Source of the DNA: Candidatus Omnitrophota bacterium
GTDB taxonomy: Bacteria > Omnitrophota > Gorgyraeia > Tantalellales > Tantalellaceae
DNA length: 39,907 nt
Reading direction: 5' to 3'
Assembly: GCA_015231405.1 (NCBI GenBank)
Contig: JADGBR010000033.1
Location: forward strand, 1 to 39,907
Position 1 is the stretch's first letter, and each line of letters begins with the position of its first letter. The position numbers and the translations under genes were made by a program. The notes beneath the pieces are model-generated. The model ran no database searches. It was not told where the DNA came from and saw only the letters and a list, made by a program, of their open reading frames with translations. Of the stretch, positions 1 through 8,456 are shown piece by piece.

Positions 1-3000
1 CTGGGCGTCGGAGACACCGGCGATACCGCCCCAATGTTCGGCGGCGGCTCTAACGACCCTTCCCGACAGGTCTTTGACCCTCAAAAATTTATTCCGTCTC
101 TTCCATTTACCGAATTCTTTCAGCTCTTCCTCTCTTGGCGGCCTCAGGTTAAGGTCGATAAATAGTGCCTTCAGGAAATTCTCCCGGTCCGACAGGTCGT
201 CGTCGACGAGAAAACCGAGCCTTCGGGAAACCGCCGGAACACCGCCATGTTCCGCTGTCGCGTCCTTGAAAGCGTTGATATAATTTTTGATCACAGGAAA
301 ATACATCTCTTTTTCGTTCCGGGGATCCATGAACTTCTTGAGCTCTTTCTTCGTGGGCAGCTTATGGAACATCTCGATGTAAAGGAACCGGCAGTAATTA
401 TCCCATACCCCGAGCGACCACTTGCCGTCATAACGCCCGAGCCAGAAACCGAGCCTTTCCGCGACGCCCGAAAGGTTGCCGAAATGCTTGCTCCAGTGCA
501 GCGTTTTTGACGACACATCGCTCACTCTCAGGTATTTCCCCCTGTACTTCCATTTCCTGAAATCGCTAAGCTGTTTCTTATTCGGGTATCTGCCGTTCAG
601 GTCCTTGTAAAGTTCCTGGAGGAAATCGCCCCATTCCCTAAGGTCAAGGGTGCGGTAATCGTAGTTGATACTTCGAAAGAACCTGGCCCGTGGGCCGTGA
701 TACTTATCGATATTCTCAAAAACATCCCTGCCGAGTTTCCCCGGGGTAAGGTCGCTCGTATCGAATTTATTCTTTTTGACGAACTTTTTCTTTTCCTCAT
801 CCGTCGGCCAATGGCCGTTAAGGCGTTCATATATGGTCGAGATCACATTCTCACGTTTACGGAGCGACCGTTCCGGACCGCGTGTCCTCATCGTATAGCC
901 GAAACTCTCGCCTACGCCGCGCATGCCGCGGATAGGATCGAGACTGTTCGCGGCCTGGAGCACGCGGCCATAAGTGACACCGGCGGCCTGAGCCAGCATC
1001 ATTTTTCCGGGAAATTTCCGGCCCTCGTTCATAATTTTGGCCTCTTCCCGGTCGAGCATCCGTCTCATCTCCCCGCGTGTGGGTTCGCGATCCCGGTCGG
1101 CCATGAATATTACCCGGGCCATAACTTTTCGCTTGGATAGCGACTTCGAGCCCGTACGCTTTTCTTTTGTTCCGCCAAAAGCCCCTATCATTAAAAGCGG
1201 GACTTTTCCCGAGTACGCTAACACCGAATCGAAAGATCCGTGCATAGAGACAGCGGCTAAGACCGGAACGATATACGTATAGCTTTCGGAAAATCCCGAC
1301 CATGGATCCAGCCATGCCGCGAGGCCCGCGTATACCGCTCTAATAATAAACCCGAATACGCCTATCCCGAGGAGCAGTTTTTTATCCTTATTCCCTTTCC
1401 AGTCAATTTTTCGCGAGACGATCCGTTCTTTCTCAAAGAAATACAATTCTCCTGAAGCGGCATGGAAAGCGTAGGAGACGGCGGAACTCACAATAGCCAG
1501 GGTCAAATAGACCGTTATGCCCAGCGAAAAAGGCACCTTAAAACCCGGAGGCGCGAGATCGCACAGATATACTATCCCTTTCATCATCGCGAAACTGAAC
1601 ACCAGCTCTTCGAGCCCGCCTAAAAAGGCTATTGCCCGCTCAGGGACCCCTATAGCCCTGAGGGCCGGCACGGCGAATTTCCATATTAGCCCTATGAACT
1701 GAAGGGGCTTCGCCTCAGGCTTATCCGGGTCCTCGATATACCGGGCCATGTCCTGGGCGGAGAGCATTTCCTTAAATTTCCGGAAGGCGGCACTGAGTGA
1801 CGCGTCGAATTCCCTTAGCGATCTCGCGGCCCTTTCCCTGAGCAGCCGCCCTTCGATCGACATCGCGCGATATTTATCGTATATCGCCCTCCTATCCCCG
1901 CCGCTCGGGTCCTTCTTGTATAGCCTTCGGCAAATATCCACATAAAGTGGCCGTATCGAGGCGGGAAAAAGGGGTTTCAGCCTTAAAGCCTCGATGAGAA
2001 AGACGATCCGCGCGTTCAGGTCCTCAATGTACTTTACAGCCTCCTCCGGCACTTCTTCCCCGGAATATTTATCCAGGAGCCGCTCGAACTTCTGTAATAC
2101 GGCCGTCGCGTTATCTTCATCGTCGCATTCTGATATTCCCTTCTCCAGCTCCTCGCATCCGGCCATTATCTCCCGGTACCGCGCGTCGATTTCTTTATAC
2201 CTGGCGCCGGCGGCTTCGAGCCTCCTCTCAAGGCCAGCCAGTATCGAGCGCTTCCCATCGATCATTGCCCTTCCGGCGCTATGCAGCCTCGCTGCGGCCG
2301 CGTCGACTTCGGACCTTGCACCGGATAATTTTCCACTCGCTGCCCTATAGGCCCTTTGGACCAGGTCATCAGCTTTCCTTAAGAGCGCCCTCAATTTCTT
2401 GGCTTCTCCCTTAGCCGCCGCGACCCGGCCCAGTCTCTGCCGTTCGGCTTTTTCCTCTTCGATACGTCTTAGAAGCCTTTGGTGTTCCCGGGCGGCCGCA
2501 TCTTTTTTAGCCGCCGCCAATTTATCCGCGGCATCCCTAAGCCTTTCTTTCTGGGCGTCTTGAACGGCTTTAACTTCCCGTTCAATCGCTTCCCGCGCCT
2601 TACGCCTCTCTCCTTCGGCCTGTTTTCTCCCCTTCTTTTTTTCCTTTTCTATCGGACGTTTCTCGTCCCGTTCTTCTTTCTTTATTTTCTCCTCGGCTTC
2701 CCTGGCCTTTCTTTCTCGCCATGCTTTTACCCTATCAGCGGCTTTTCCCAGCGAAGAAAGGCCCCATACAGGCTTCTTTTTTGTCCATGTTCTGGTCTTC
2801 ACAACCGGCATCCGTTCGGTAATAAACCCGGCCGCCATTATCGCCGCGGATATACCTGCCGAAATAATTAAAGCTGCCGCGTCGTTATCCACAATGCCTG
2901 GGGAAAAGATATAAAACCCGATCCCTGCCAAGACGGCCACTACACCGTAAAGGGCTAGCGGTATCGCCCTGGCGTTACGCCTGGGTACCCGGTGTTTTCG

Positions 3001-5151
3001 AACATCCTCTCTTTTCTTCCCTTTCGGTTTCTCGACCGCGGTATCGTCACCGATCCTTTTCACCGGCCAGCGGATAGTGAGCGTCACCCCGCGTTCGGTC
3101 CTCTGACCCAGGGCCTTACGCCGCGCCAACTCTTCGGGCGTTCTTTCCTCTTCCGTCAGGGAATCAATAACGGCGCTGCCGCCGTTATCGGTCACGACCC
3201 GATGCATGCAGGCCTGTCCGGTCTCTTTGCGTTTGGTGAAGTCGGCGTCAGATACTTTCTTGAGATCTCGTTTAGATATCCCGGTCCCGTGGTCGATGAC
3301 CTTAACAACAAGATAGTCCCCGTCATCCGAAAATACTATCTTCGGTCCCTCAATGTCCTTTTCGCCGTTCAGAAAAGCCGCTTCCCGTGTGGCTTTTACG
3401 GCACCGCTTATGGCGTTATCCACGCTAAAAGCCAGCCATTTCCATTCGCCGCGGGGTACCAGATCGAAAAACGCGTGGTCAACCGGTACCTCAGCCGTAA
3501 ACATCCCATCCAGATTCTGGATGTCATTTTTTACCCTGTCGCGGATGAAATCCCCGGCTTGTGTTGTTACCAGAAGCCCTTTCCCCCTGCAAAAATTGAA
3601 CCATTCCTTATTCAAACCTAAAGTATCCAATAAAACCTGATCCATCGAAGAAGCGTCGGCATATTCGCCCGGCTTTTCACCGTTACCGAAAGTTGTTATG
3701 GACCTCAACATCCTTCGAAGCGACGCTAACCCAACTTTGATCAATCCTCCGAAATGATCGTCCGCCGGGATAGAAACCACTTCATCTCTGGCAGCAAGTG
3801 CCTCAGTTTCATTAACGGCTTCATTAAATAGCCGCTTCCATACTTCATACTCGTCCCTTATCATAACCTTCTGATAACGCGACCTGAATCTCGGGAGGAA
3901 TCTGATTTTGTCATATCTCGTGGAATGGAGCGAGTACTCTCTCAGTAACTTGAATATCCTTTTTATTTCATCAGCGCATCTTTTGACTCTATCTTCAACT
4001 CCAATAAATGCATCGTGGGCTCTATTCCTAAAATCGAGGGCGTCACCATGTCCGTAAGCGGCTCGTTGAGAGAGATAGAACCTTTCCTCGGCGCGATATC
4101 TTTCGGCGAACTCCTCTTTTTCGATGAAATACCTTTTGAGAACTGATACCGTATCTTCATTTTTTTCCGCGAGTTGTCCCCTTACCGGCTTCGTCAGATC
4201 TACCCTGTATCCGATAACATCCGAACCGTAACGGGTACCGTTCGGCCCGTCCTTGAAGATCAGGATAGCGCACTTATCGTCCAGTAAGAGATACGGCCTC
4301 TTCCAGAAATCGTCGCCCGAACAATTCTTGTCCGAAAGAGGCTCACCGCCGTGAACGATCTTTACAAAAGCGTCTACTATCGTGTCGTACGCTATACTTT
4401 TCCCGAGATACTCTCGGTACCCCTCCGGCACCTCCGCCGGGCCATGCTCGGCGGCTTTCCGGAGCGTCTCGTGTATACTCCCGTTATCACCTTCTATCCG
4501 CTCAAGCGCCCCTGTGAACCTCCTCAAAATATCCACCGCGTAAGCGCCGTATCCTGGATCGAACCCGTCGCCCTTGGGTATAAAGGTCCGTGAAACTTCA
4601 TCCATTGCCTTCTCGAGATCAATTACGCGAACCTCGCCTCCGGCAAGTTCGTATCTCATCCTTTTCTCTTCCCCTGCCGTTTCACTTAAGGTAAGTTCCA
4701 CCCCATGCCTCGTATATTCCATAGCCTCTATGCCGTATCCTCTAAAGCATTTCGATATTGAAGGGTTAATTGACGAGTCCCGGAGCTTTATAAGAGCCGC
4801 TCTGAACTTCTCAAAATACTCATCAATAGCCGCCGGGCTGAGTTTTAGAGCTTCCCTGACTTCAAGGTCCTTAAGGAATACTCCGATAAGCGCCTCGATA
4901 TAGGATTTGCCTACCTCCTTTTTATTCAAGTCAGTAAGACCTCTCTCCTCCCCGGGGACTTCCGTTATCTCGTATTCCCGTTTCACTTCATCCCAACGGA
5001 TAGCGTAAAGCGGGGCGAATATCGATGTGGGGGCAAGGGTGGATGTTGACGAAGCTTCATAGCGGTCAATGGCGAAGGAAATATCCTCACTGACCATGGC
5101 GGCGATCAGTAATACTGATGTTATCTTAAATGTAAGAGTACTTGCCTTCAT
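1..5151 (-). CDS. Giant secreted/membrane multidomain protein, partial (runs off left edge)
   Basis: One reading frame stays open from an ATG at 5151 to base 1: 1717 codons without a stop, with the C-terminus missing. Residues 1-27 look like a signal peptide. Residues ~570-690 resemble a GHKL/HATPase_c domain: an N-box-like DNAI with N579, a G1-like DHGTGIS at D620, a G2-like TGQ...NGG, then GVTLTIRWP. A possible phosphoacceptor helix lies near H368, but this is weak. Two hydrophobic segments (~730-778) are followed by a Lys/Glu/Arg/Ala-rich coiled coil (~800-1040). Residues ~1150-1315 form several membrane helices with EE (1181-1182), H1230 and HGSFD (H1304, D1308), resembling CPBP intramembrane proteases. 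From ~1350 onward come at least five repeats of about 75 residues. No known family covers the whole protein. Function is unknown; the architecture suggests an envelope sensor or scaffold, which is inference. Confidence 0.85.
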   Translation of the reverse strand, partial: MKASTLTFKITSVLLIAAMVSEDISFAIDRYEASSTSTLAPTSIFAPLYAIRWDEVKREYEITEVPGEERGLTDLNKKEVGKSYIEALIGVFLKDLEVREALKLSPAAIDEYFEKFRAALIKLRDSSINPSISKCFRGYGIEAMEYTRHGVELTLSETAGEEKRMRYELAGGEVRVIDLEKAMDEVSRTFIPKGDGFDPGYGAYAVDILRRFTGALERIEGDNGSIHETLRKAAEHGPAEVPEGYREYLGKSIAYDTIVDAFVKIVHGGEPLSDKNCSGDDFWKRPYLLLDDKCAILIFKDGPNGTRYGSDVIGYRVDLTKPVRGQLAEKNEDTVSVLKRYFIEKEEFAERYRAEERFYLSQRAAYGHGDALDFRNRAHDAFIGVEDRVKRCADEIKRIFKLLREYSLHSTRYDKIRFLPRFRSRYQKVMIRDEYEVWKRLFNEAVNETEALAARDEVVSIPADDHFGGLIKVGLASLRRMLRSITTFGNGEKPGEYADASSMDQVLLDTLGLNKEWFNFCRGKGLLVTTQAGDFIRDRVKNDIQNLDGMFTAEVPVDHAFFDLVPRGEWKWLAFSVDNAISGAVKATREAAFLNGEKDIEGPKIVFSDDGDYLVVKVIDHGTGISKRDLKKVSDADFTKRKETGQACMHRVVTDNGGSAVIDSLTEEERTPEELARRKALGQRTERGVTLTIRWPVKRIGDDTAVEKPKGKKREDVRKHRVPRRNARAIPLALYGVVAVLAGIGFYIFSPGIVDNDAAALIISAGISAAIMAAGFITERMPVVKTRTWTKKKPVWGLSSLGKAADRVKAWRERKAREAEEKIKKEERDEKRPIEKEKKKGRKQAEGERRKAREAIEREVKAVQDAQKERLRDAADKLAAAKKDAAAREHQRLLRRIEEEKAERQRLGRVAAAKGEAKKLRALLRKADDLVQRAYRAASGKLSGARSEVDAAAARLHSAGRAMIDGKRSILAGLERRLEAAGARYKEIDARYREIMAGCEELEKGISECDDEDNATAVLQKFERLLDKYSGEEVPEEAVKYIEDLNARIVFLIEALRLKPLFPASIRPLYVDICRRLYKKDPSGGDRRAIYDKYRAMSIEGRLLRERAARSLREFDASLSAAFRKFKEMLSAQDMARYIEDPDKPEAKPLQFIGLIWKFAVPALRAIGVPERAIAFLGGLEELVFSFAMMKGIVYLCDLAPPGFKVPFSLGITVYLTLAIVSSAVSYAFHAASGELYFFEKERIVSRKIDWKGNKDKKLLLGIGVFGFIIRAVYAGLAAWLDPWSGFSESYTYIVPVLAAVSMHGSFDSVLAYSGKVPLLMIGAFGGTKEKRTGSKSLSKRKVMARVIFMADRDREPTRGEMRRMLDREEAKIMNEGRKFPGKMMLAQAAGVTYGRVLQAANSLDPIRGMRGVGESFGYTMRTRGPERSLRKRENVISTIYERLNGHWPTDEEKKKFVKKNKFDTSDLTPGKLGRDVFENIDKYHGPRARFFRSINYDYRTLDLREWGDFLQELYKDLNGRYPNKKQLSDFRKWKYRGKYLRVSDVSSKTLHWSKHFGNLSGVAERLGFWLGRYDGKWSLGVWDNYCRFLYIEMFHKLPTKKELKKFMDPRNEKEMYFPVIKNYINAFKDATAEHGGVPAVSRRLGFLVDDDLSDRENFLKALFIDLNLRPPREEELKEFGKWKRRNKFLRVKDLSGRVVRAAAEHWGGIAGVSDAQ

Positions 5152-5159
5152 CGTAAGGC

Positions 5160-5179
5160 ATCCCCGCGAAAGCGGGGAT
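5160..5179. repeat. Short hairpin repeat, copy 1 (ATCCCCGC/GCGGGGAT)
   Basis: This perfect 8-base stem closes a GAAA loop. It sits 8 bases upstream of the giant gene's ATG on the minus strand, so the GGGGAT arm is also the only Shine-Dalgarno-like sequence near that start. The same palindrome recurs at 5223-5242 with the complementary loop. Confidence 0.8.
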
Positions 5180-5222
5180 CAAGTGATAATAAAAACACCG
5201 CCGTGAATAATGTTTCTATGTG

Positions 5223-5242
5223 ATCCCCGCTTTCGCGGGGAT
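5223..5242. repeat. Short hairpin repeat, copy 2 (inverted relative to copy 1)
   Basis: The same 8-base stem occurs here with loop TTTC, so the copy is inverted relative to 5160-5179. The flanks TGATC...ATGACGG also resemble the GTCATTGCG-type repeats later in the window. The pair is REP-like, and the two copies could pair with each other across 45 bases. Confidence 0.75.
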
Positions 5243-5299
5243 GACGGATACATATGGGTTAAGTTACCCCCACGTCCGACTGACTCAATAAGTGACTTT

Positions 5300-5328
5300 A
5301 TTATATCCTAATATTAGTATAATTGAAA
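5300..5328 (-). promoter_or_regulatory. Predicted sigma-70-type promoter of the giant gene
   Basis: Read on the minus strand, TTTCAA (5323-5328) lies 17 bases from a perfect TATAAT (5300-5305). It points at the giant gene and leaves a leader of about 140 bases that contains both hairpin repeats. Confidence 0.5.
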
Positions 5329-5359
5329 GCAATATTTTCTAAAACGCCTGCGATTATCC

Positions 5360-5388
5360 TTGACTTAATGCGATAGGGCTAGTATCAT
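5360..5388 (+). promoter_or_regulatory. Predicted sigma-70-type promoter of the first GH-like gene
   Basis: TTGACT (5360-5365) is followed after 17 bases by TATCAT (5383-5388). It lies about 70 bases upstream of the ATG at 5459 and divergent from the giant gene's promoter. Confidence 0.55.
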
Positions 5389-5400
5389 TAATGCAGGGGG

Positions 5401-5432
5401 ATCGCTTCACCCCGTTTTGTGGGGTTCGCGAT
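5401..5432. repeat. Imperfect palindrome in the 5' leader of the first GH-like gene
   Basis: ATCGC and CCCC (5401-5413) can pair with GGGG and GCGAT (5421-5432) around small internal loops. It looks like a divergent member of the REP-type hairpins seen elsewhere in the window. It lies between the predicted transcription start and the ribosome binding site GGGAGGT (5445-5451), so it would be part of the mRNA leader. Confidence 0.5.
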
Positions 5433-5458
5433 GACGCCCATACGAGGGAGGTACTGAA

Positions 5459-8365
5459 ATGAAACCCATTATTCATTTGCTACTGGTGCTAGGCATCGTG
5501 ATCACTCTAGAGTATTCTTTTTCAGAAGAACCGATACCATCTTACACTCCATCCTACATAAGCTCTAAACCCTTAACTGAAACACCTCTGCCGCTTAATT
5601 GGGCGTTAACTTCCGGCAAAGCTGAGACTTTTGTTAAAACCCTTGCCACAAGAACTTTTATAGCGGATGTCCGCCTCGATGCCGGTCAAAGCGCCTCTTC
5701 CGTCATAGGCGCATATCTCGACCTTCGGTATAACTCAGGGCTTGTTTATTCCGAACTGGCCAAAACCCTTCCAGGAAAGAAAATTCAGGTGGATGTCATC
5801 ATACCGGAATATACGTTCAAAAAACTGGACGCCGGGAGAGCAAAGGTAAGGCTAATAGTCAAATCCATTAACGGTGATAAATGGATAGATCTCAATAACG
5901 GGAAGGACTGGACCGAGATAACTCCGGACAAAACTATGACGCTTGGAGCCGTTCTGCCCGAAAGATCGGTTTCCACGAAAAACGGCCTGGAGTTCGACCC
6001 TTCGAATACGGCTTCTATCGCCGTCGAGATGAGGACCGGGAAGTTACAGGGGACCGAGAACCTTATCATGTTCATCCAGGATATAAGGATAGATAACTCA
6101 TCCCTCGACAAGCTGAAAATAAACCTCAATCTTATACGAGACGGCAAGGTCATGGGCGATACTTACATCCCTTCATACCCCGAAGGCACGAAGTTCATAC
6201 TTACGGCTGATGCAATAGCCTTCAAGGCCTCTCTCTCGGATGCCTCCGACATCACTTTTGATGGAAAATCTTCCGATTTCTTTTTGAATGTTCCGGTCCA
6301 TTTCCCGGGGGATGCAGGGCTCAAAGGATCGCTAGTCGTGACCTCAGTACTGGGAACAAGTACCATCGAGGTCAAAAGGGACCTTTCCGAAATAACTGTC
6401 GGTTCGGCTGCGAACGTATCTATCCCGCTGGACAAGTTAAGCGGCCCGATGGACCTTCGTGAAGCTTTGAAGGATATCGATATAAAAGTATCGGTCGAAC
6501 CCGAAAAAGAAAGCCCGCCCATTCCGATGGCTCTTTCGCCCGTCACGCTGGTCAAGGGCAGACTCGTGACATTCAGCTCCGGATGGAAAGAAAGGGACGC
6601 CCAGAAACTCGGGGGCTACAAATGCGTCGACGATAGCGGTAACCCCGGGGTCTGCGGGATAGCCGTATCGAAATTCGAGAACGACCCTTACCGCGCCCTG
6701 GTCACGATAAAAATGACCGGAGGGATAGATTGGACCAACCCATTTTACCGCGCTGAACTCGAAAAAGAATTCGAGAACACCCCCCGCGACCTGACGGATA
6801 CTCTTCTCGAGATCGAGATAAGCCCTGTCACCGACACGACGGAACTTTGGCAGACCCCTTACAGGGCGAGAATAGGGCTATTGGACATGAACGGGAATAT
6901 CATGTTCGGTCCTAACATTTCTTTGTCGGAAGGCCTTCCGGCTAAAGCCTATCTCAACGTGACTATGTCGGTACCATCCCCAAAAGGTTTCACCATGCCC
7001 GGCTTTGACCCGGCCAAAGTCAAATCCCTCATCATTAACGTGGAAGCCACCCAGACAGCGCATGATCCGCTGGAACTCTCCATCATGTTGAACAATCTTA
7101 ATATCCGCAACACCCCGGCCACCGTATCGCCCGCGTTCAAGAATTTCGATTTCAGTAGATTTAAGAGAGACCCGGAAAAATGGGCGATAAAAAAACTCGT
7201 CGATTCCAATGGCGGCTACATGATAGGTATAAACTACCCTTTCCCGACCGTTAAAGTGTCGAACCGGCTTCTCGAAGTCCCTGAGGTATACCCGACGGTC
7301 GGCAGGAAACCCGACGACCCGGGACATTTCGGATTCTCGAGCCCTGTAACAAAAGCCCAGACCATAGAAGACCTCTCTTTTTTCGCTTCCCGTGGCCTCC
7401 GGATCGTACGTATCTTCGGGTTAGGGCATCTTGACGGGGTGTTCAACTGGGATATGTCCAACAACTCGATAAGGGGCTTTGACAGGCATAAGGACGACTT
7501 GATCCGCGCCTCTATCGAAATGCCGGTCGAAAAATACGCGGAGCATCTCCGTAAGAACGAAAAATCGCTGTTCCCGTTCCGAAGAGGCATAACCGGGCTC
7601 AATTCGTTTGTCATTCCCGATCTCAGGGCTTTACTTACCGCCCTCGAGGAAGTCGAGCGTAAAACAGGCGTTCGCGAACTGGTGATCCTAGTCCTATACG
7701 ATTTCACCATCGCCGACGGCATAACGAAAGAAGGCCCCAACCGGAGATACAAGGTCGGCGAGCACCCGGAAGTCGTGACGGACCCCATGACCCGGCTTAA
7801 AGCCGAAGCTATTATCTGGAAAATGATGCGAACTATCGGAGCCGACGGACGGTTCAGGAAATATATCTCTGCGGTGGAAATAATGAACGAGCCGTCTAAC
7901 GCCGCCGCGGTAGTCACACCGGAACATTTCGCCGACCTCGTCAACATGGTCGGCGAGACCATGTATCTCGTCAAGGACGCTATAGGACCGGATATCCCGG
8001 TGACCATTGGCTTCGCCAGCTGGGCCCCGGACATAAAGTACTGGAAGACCCTTTCAGGCGGTATAGATATACTTATGCCCCATTACTGGGAAAGCCTGGA
8101 ATCTTATGATATTGACACCCTCGGGCTCTGGCCTCTGGACACCCCGGCAGAAAAGATATGGGAATACCTCGGCGCCGAAAAGAACGGCCGCTTGACCGGA
8201 ATGGGCGAAATAAGCCCGCTCGGTGGAAAGATCAAAGAAAATCTCGAAAGGCTCAAAACCGCCGGCTACGATTTCTCCCTCGTCTGGTCCTACTCCGGCC
8301 ACGACGGCTTCGACGCGAAGCCCGTTATGGATGAGATCAGCACCCCATCTCCAAAGCGTCCTTAA
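5459..8365 (+). CDS. Secreted clan GH-A glycoside hydrolase-like protein, copy 1
   Basis: This 968-residue protein begins with a signal peptide (~1-22). Two beta-rich, carbohydrate-binding-like modules follow (~60-220 and ~420-560); they resemble each other in phrases such as the GFDPAKVKSLII stretch and in their closing beta-strand pattern. The C-terminal ~380 residues look like a clan GH-A TIM barrel. MNEPSN carries the expected acid/base Glu (E811) and MGEIS the expected nucleophile (E917). I cannot assign a GH family or substrate. The ATG is supported by GGGAGGT seven bases upstream and by the promoter at 5360-5388. A paralogue follows directly. Likely role: extracytoplasmic polysaccharide cleavage or remodelling, which is inference from the fold. 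Confidence 0.85.
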   Translation: MKPIIHLLLVLGIVITLEYSFSEEPIPSYTPSYISSKPLTETPLPLNWALTSGKAETFVKTLATRTFIADVRLDAGQSASSVIGAYLDLRYNSGLVYSELAKTLPGKKIQVDVIIPEYTFKKLDAGRAKVRLIVKSINGDKWIDLNNGKDWTEITPDKTMTLGAVLPERSVSTKNGLEFDPSNTASIAVEMRTGKLQGTENLIMFIQDIRIDNSSLDKLKINLNLIRDGKVMGDTYIPSYPEGTKFILTADAIAFKASLSDASDITFDGKSSDFFLNVPVHFPGDAGLKGSLVVTSVLGTSTIEVKRDLSEITVGSAANVSIPLDKLSGPMDLREALKDIDIKVSVEPEKESPPIPMALSPVTLVKGRLVTFSSGWKERDAQKLGGYKCVDDSGNPGVCGIAVSKFENDPYRALVTIKMTGGIDWTNPFYRAELEKEFENTPRDLTDTLLEIEISPVTDTTELWQTPYRARIGLLDMNGNIMFGPNISLSEGLPAKAYLNVTMSVPSPKGFTMPGFDPAKVKSLIINVEATQTAHDPLELSIMLNNLNIRNTPATVSPAFKNFDFSRFKRDPEKWAIKKLVDSNGGYMIGINYPFPTVKVSNRLLEVPEVYPTVGRKPDDPGHFGFSSPVTKAQTIEDLSFFASRGLRIVRIFGLGHLDGVFNWDMSNNSIRGFDRHKDDLIRASIEMPVEKYAEHLRKNEKSLFPFRRGITGLNSFVIPDLRALLTALEEVERKTGVRELVILVLYDFTIADGITKEGPNRRYKVGEHPEVVTDPMTRLKAEAIIWKMMRTIGADGRFRKYISAVEIMNEPSNAAAVVTPEHFADLVNMVGETMYLVKDAIGPDIPVTIGFASWAPDIKYWKTLSGGIDILMPHYWESLESYDIDTLGLWPLDTPAEKIWEYLGAEKNGRLTGMGEISPLGGKIKENLERLKTAGYDFSLVWSYSGHDGFDAKPVMDEISTPSPKRP

Positions 8366-8389
8366 CTCGTTCATGGTCAATTTATTGTC

Positions 8390-8418
8390 TTGACGCGGCC
8401 AACCGCGCCTGGTAAGAT
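8390..8418 (+). promoter_or_regulatory. Predicted sigma-70-type promoter of the second GH-like gene
   Basis: TTGACG (8390-8395) is followed after exactly 17 bases by TAAGAT (8413-8418). It implies a start near 8425 and a leader of about 30 bases containing GAGGGGGGAAAGGA. The second paralogue therefore has its own transcription signal. Confidence 0.6.
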
Positions 8419-8456
8419 AGTCTTTCAACAGAGGGGGGAAAGGATTAGGCAGTGCG

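Noticed and set aside
2479-3621. Plus-strand open frames of 130 and 209 residues inside the giant gene
   Set aside because: They lie antisense to an uninterrupted 1717-codon frame with recognisable domains, and their translations are Phe/Pro/Arg-rich without motifs.
7234-8034. Minus-strand 266-residue frame inside the first GH-like gene
   Set aside because: It is antisense to a conserved coding region, and its Ser/Arg-rich translation has no domain; it mirrors the codon bias of the real gene.
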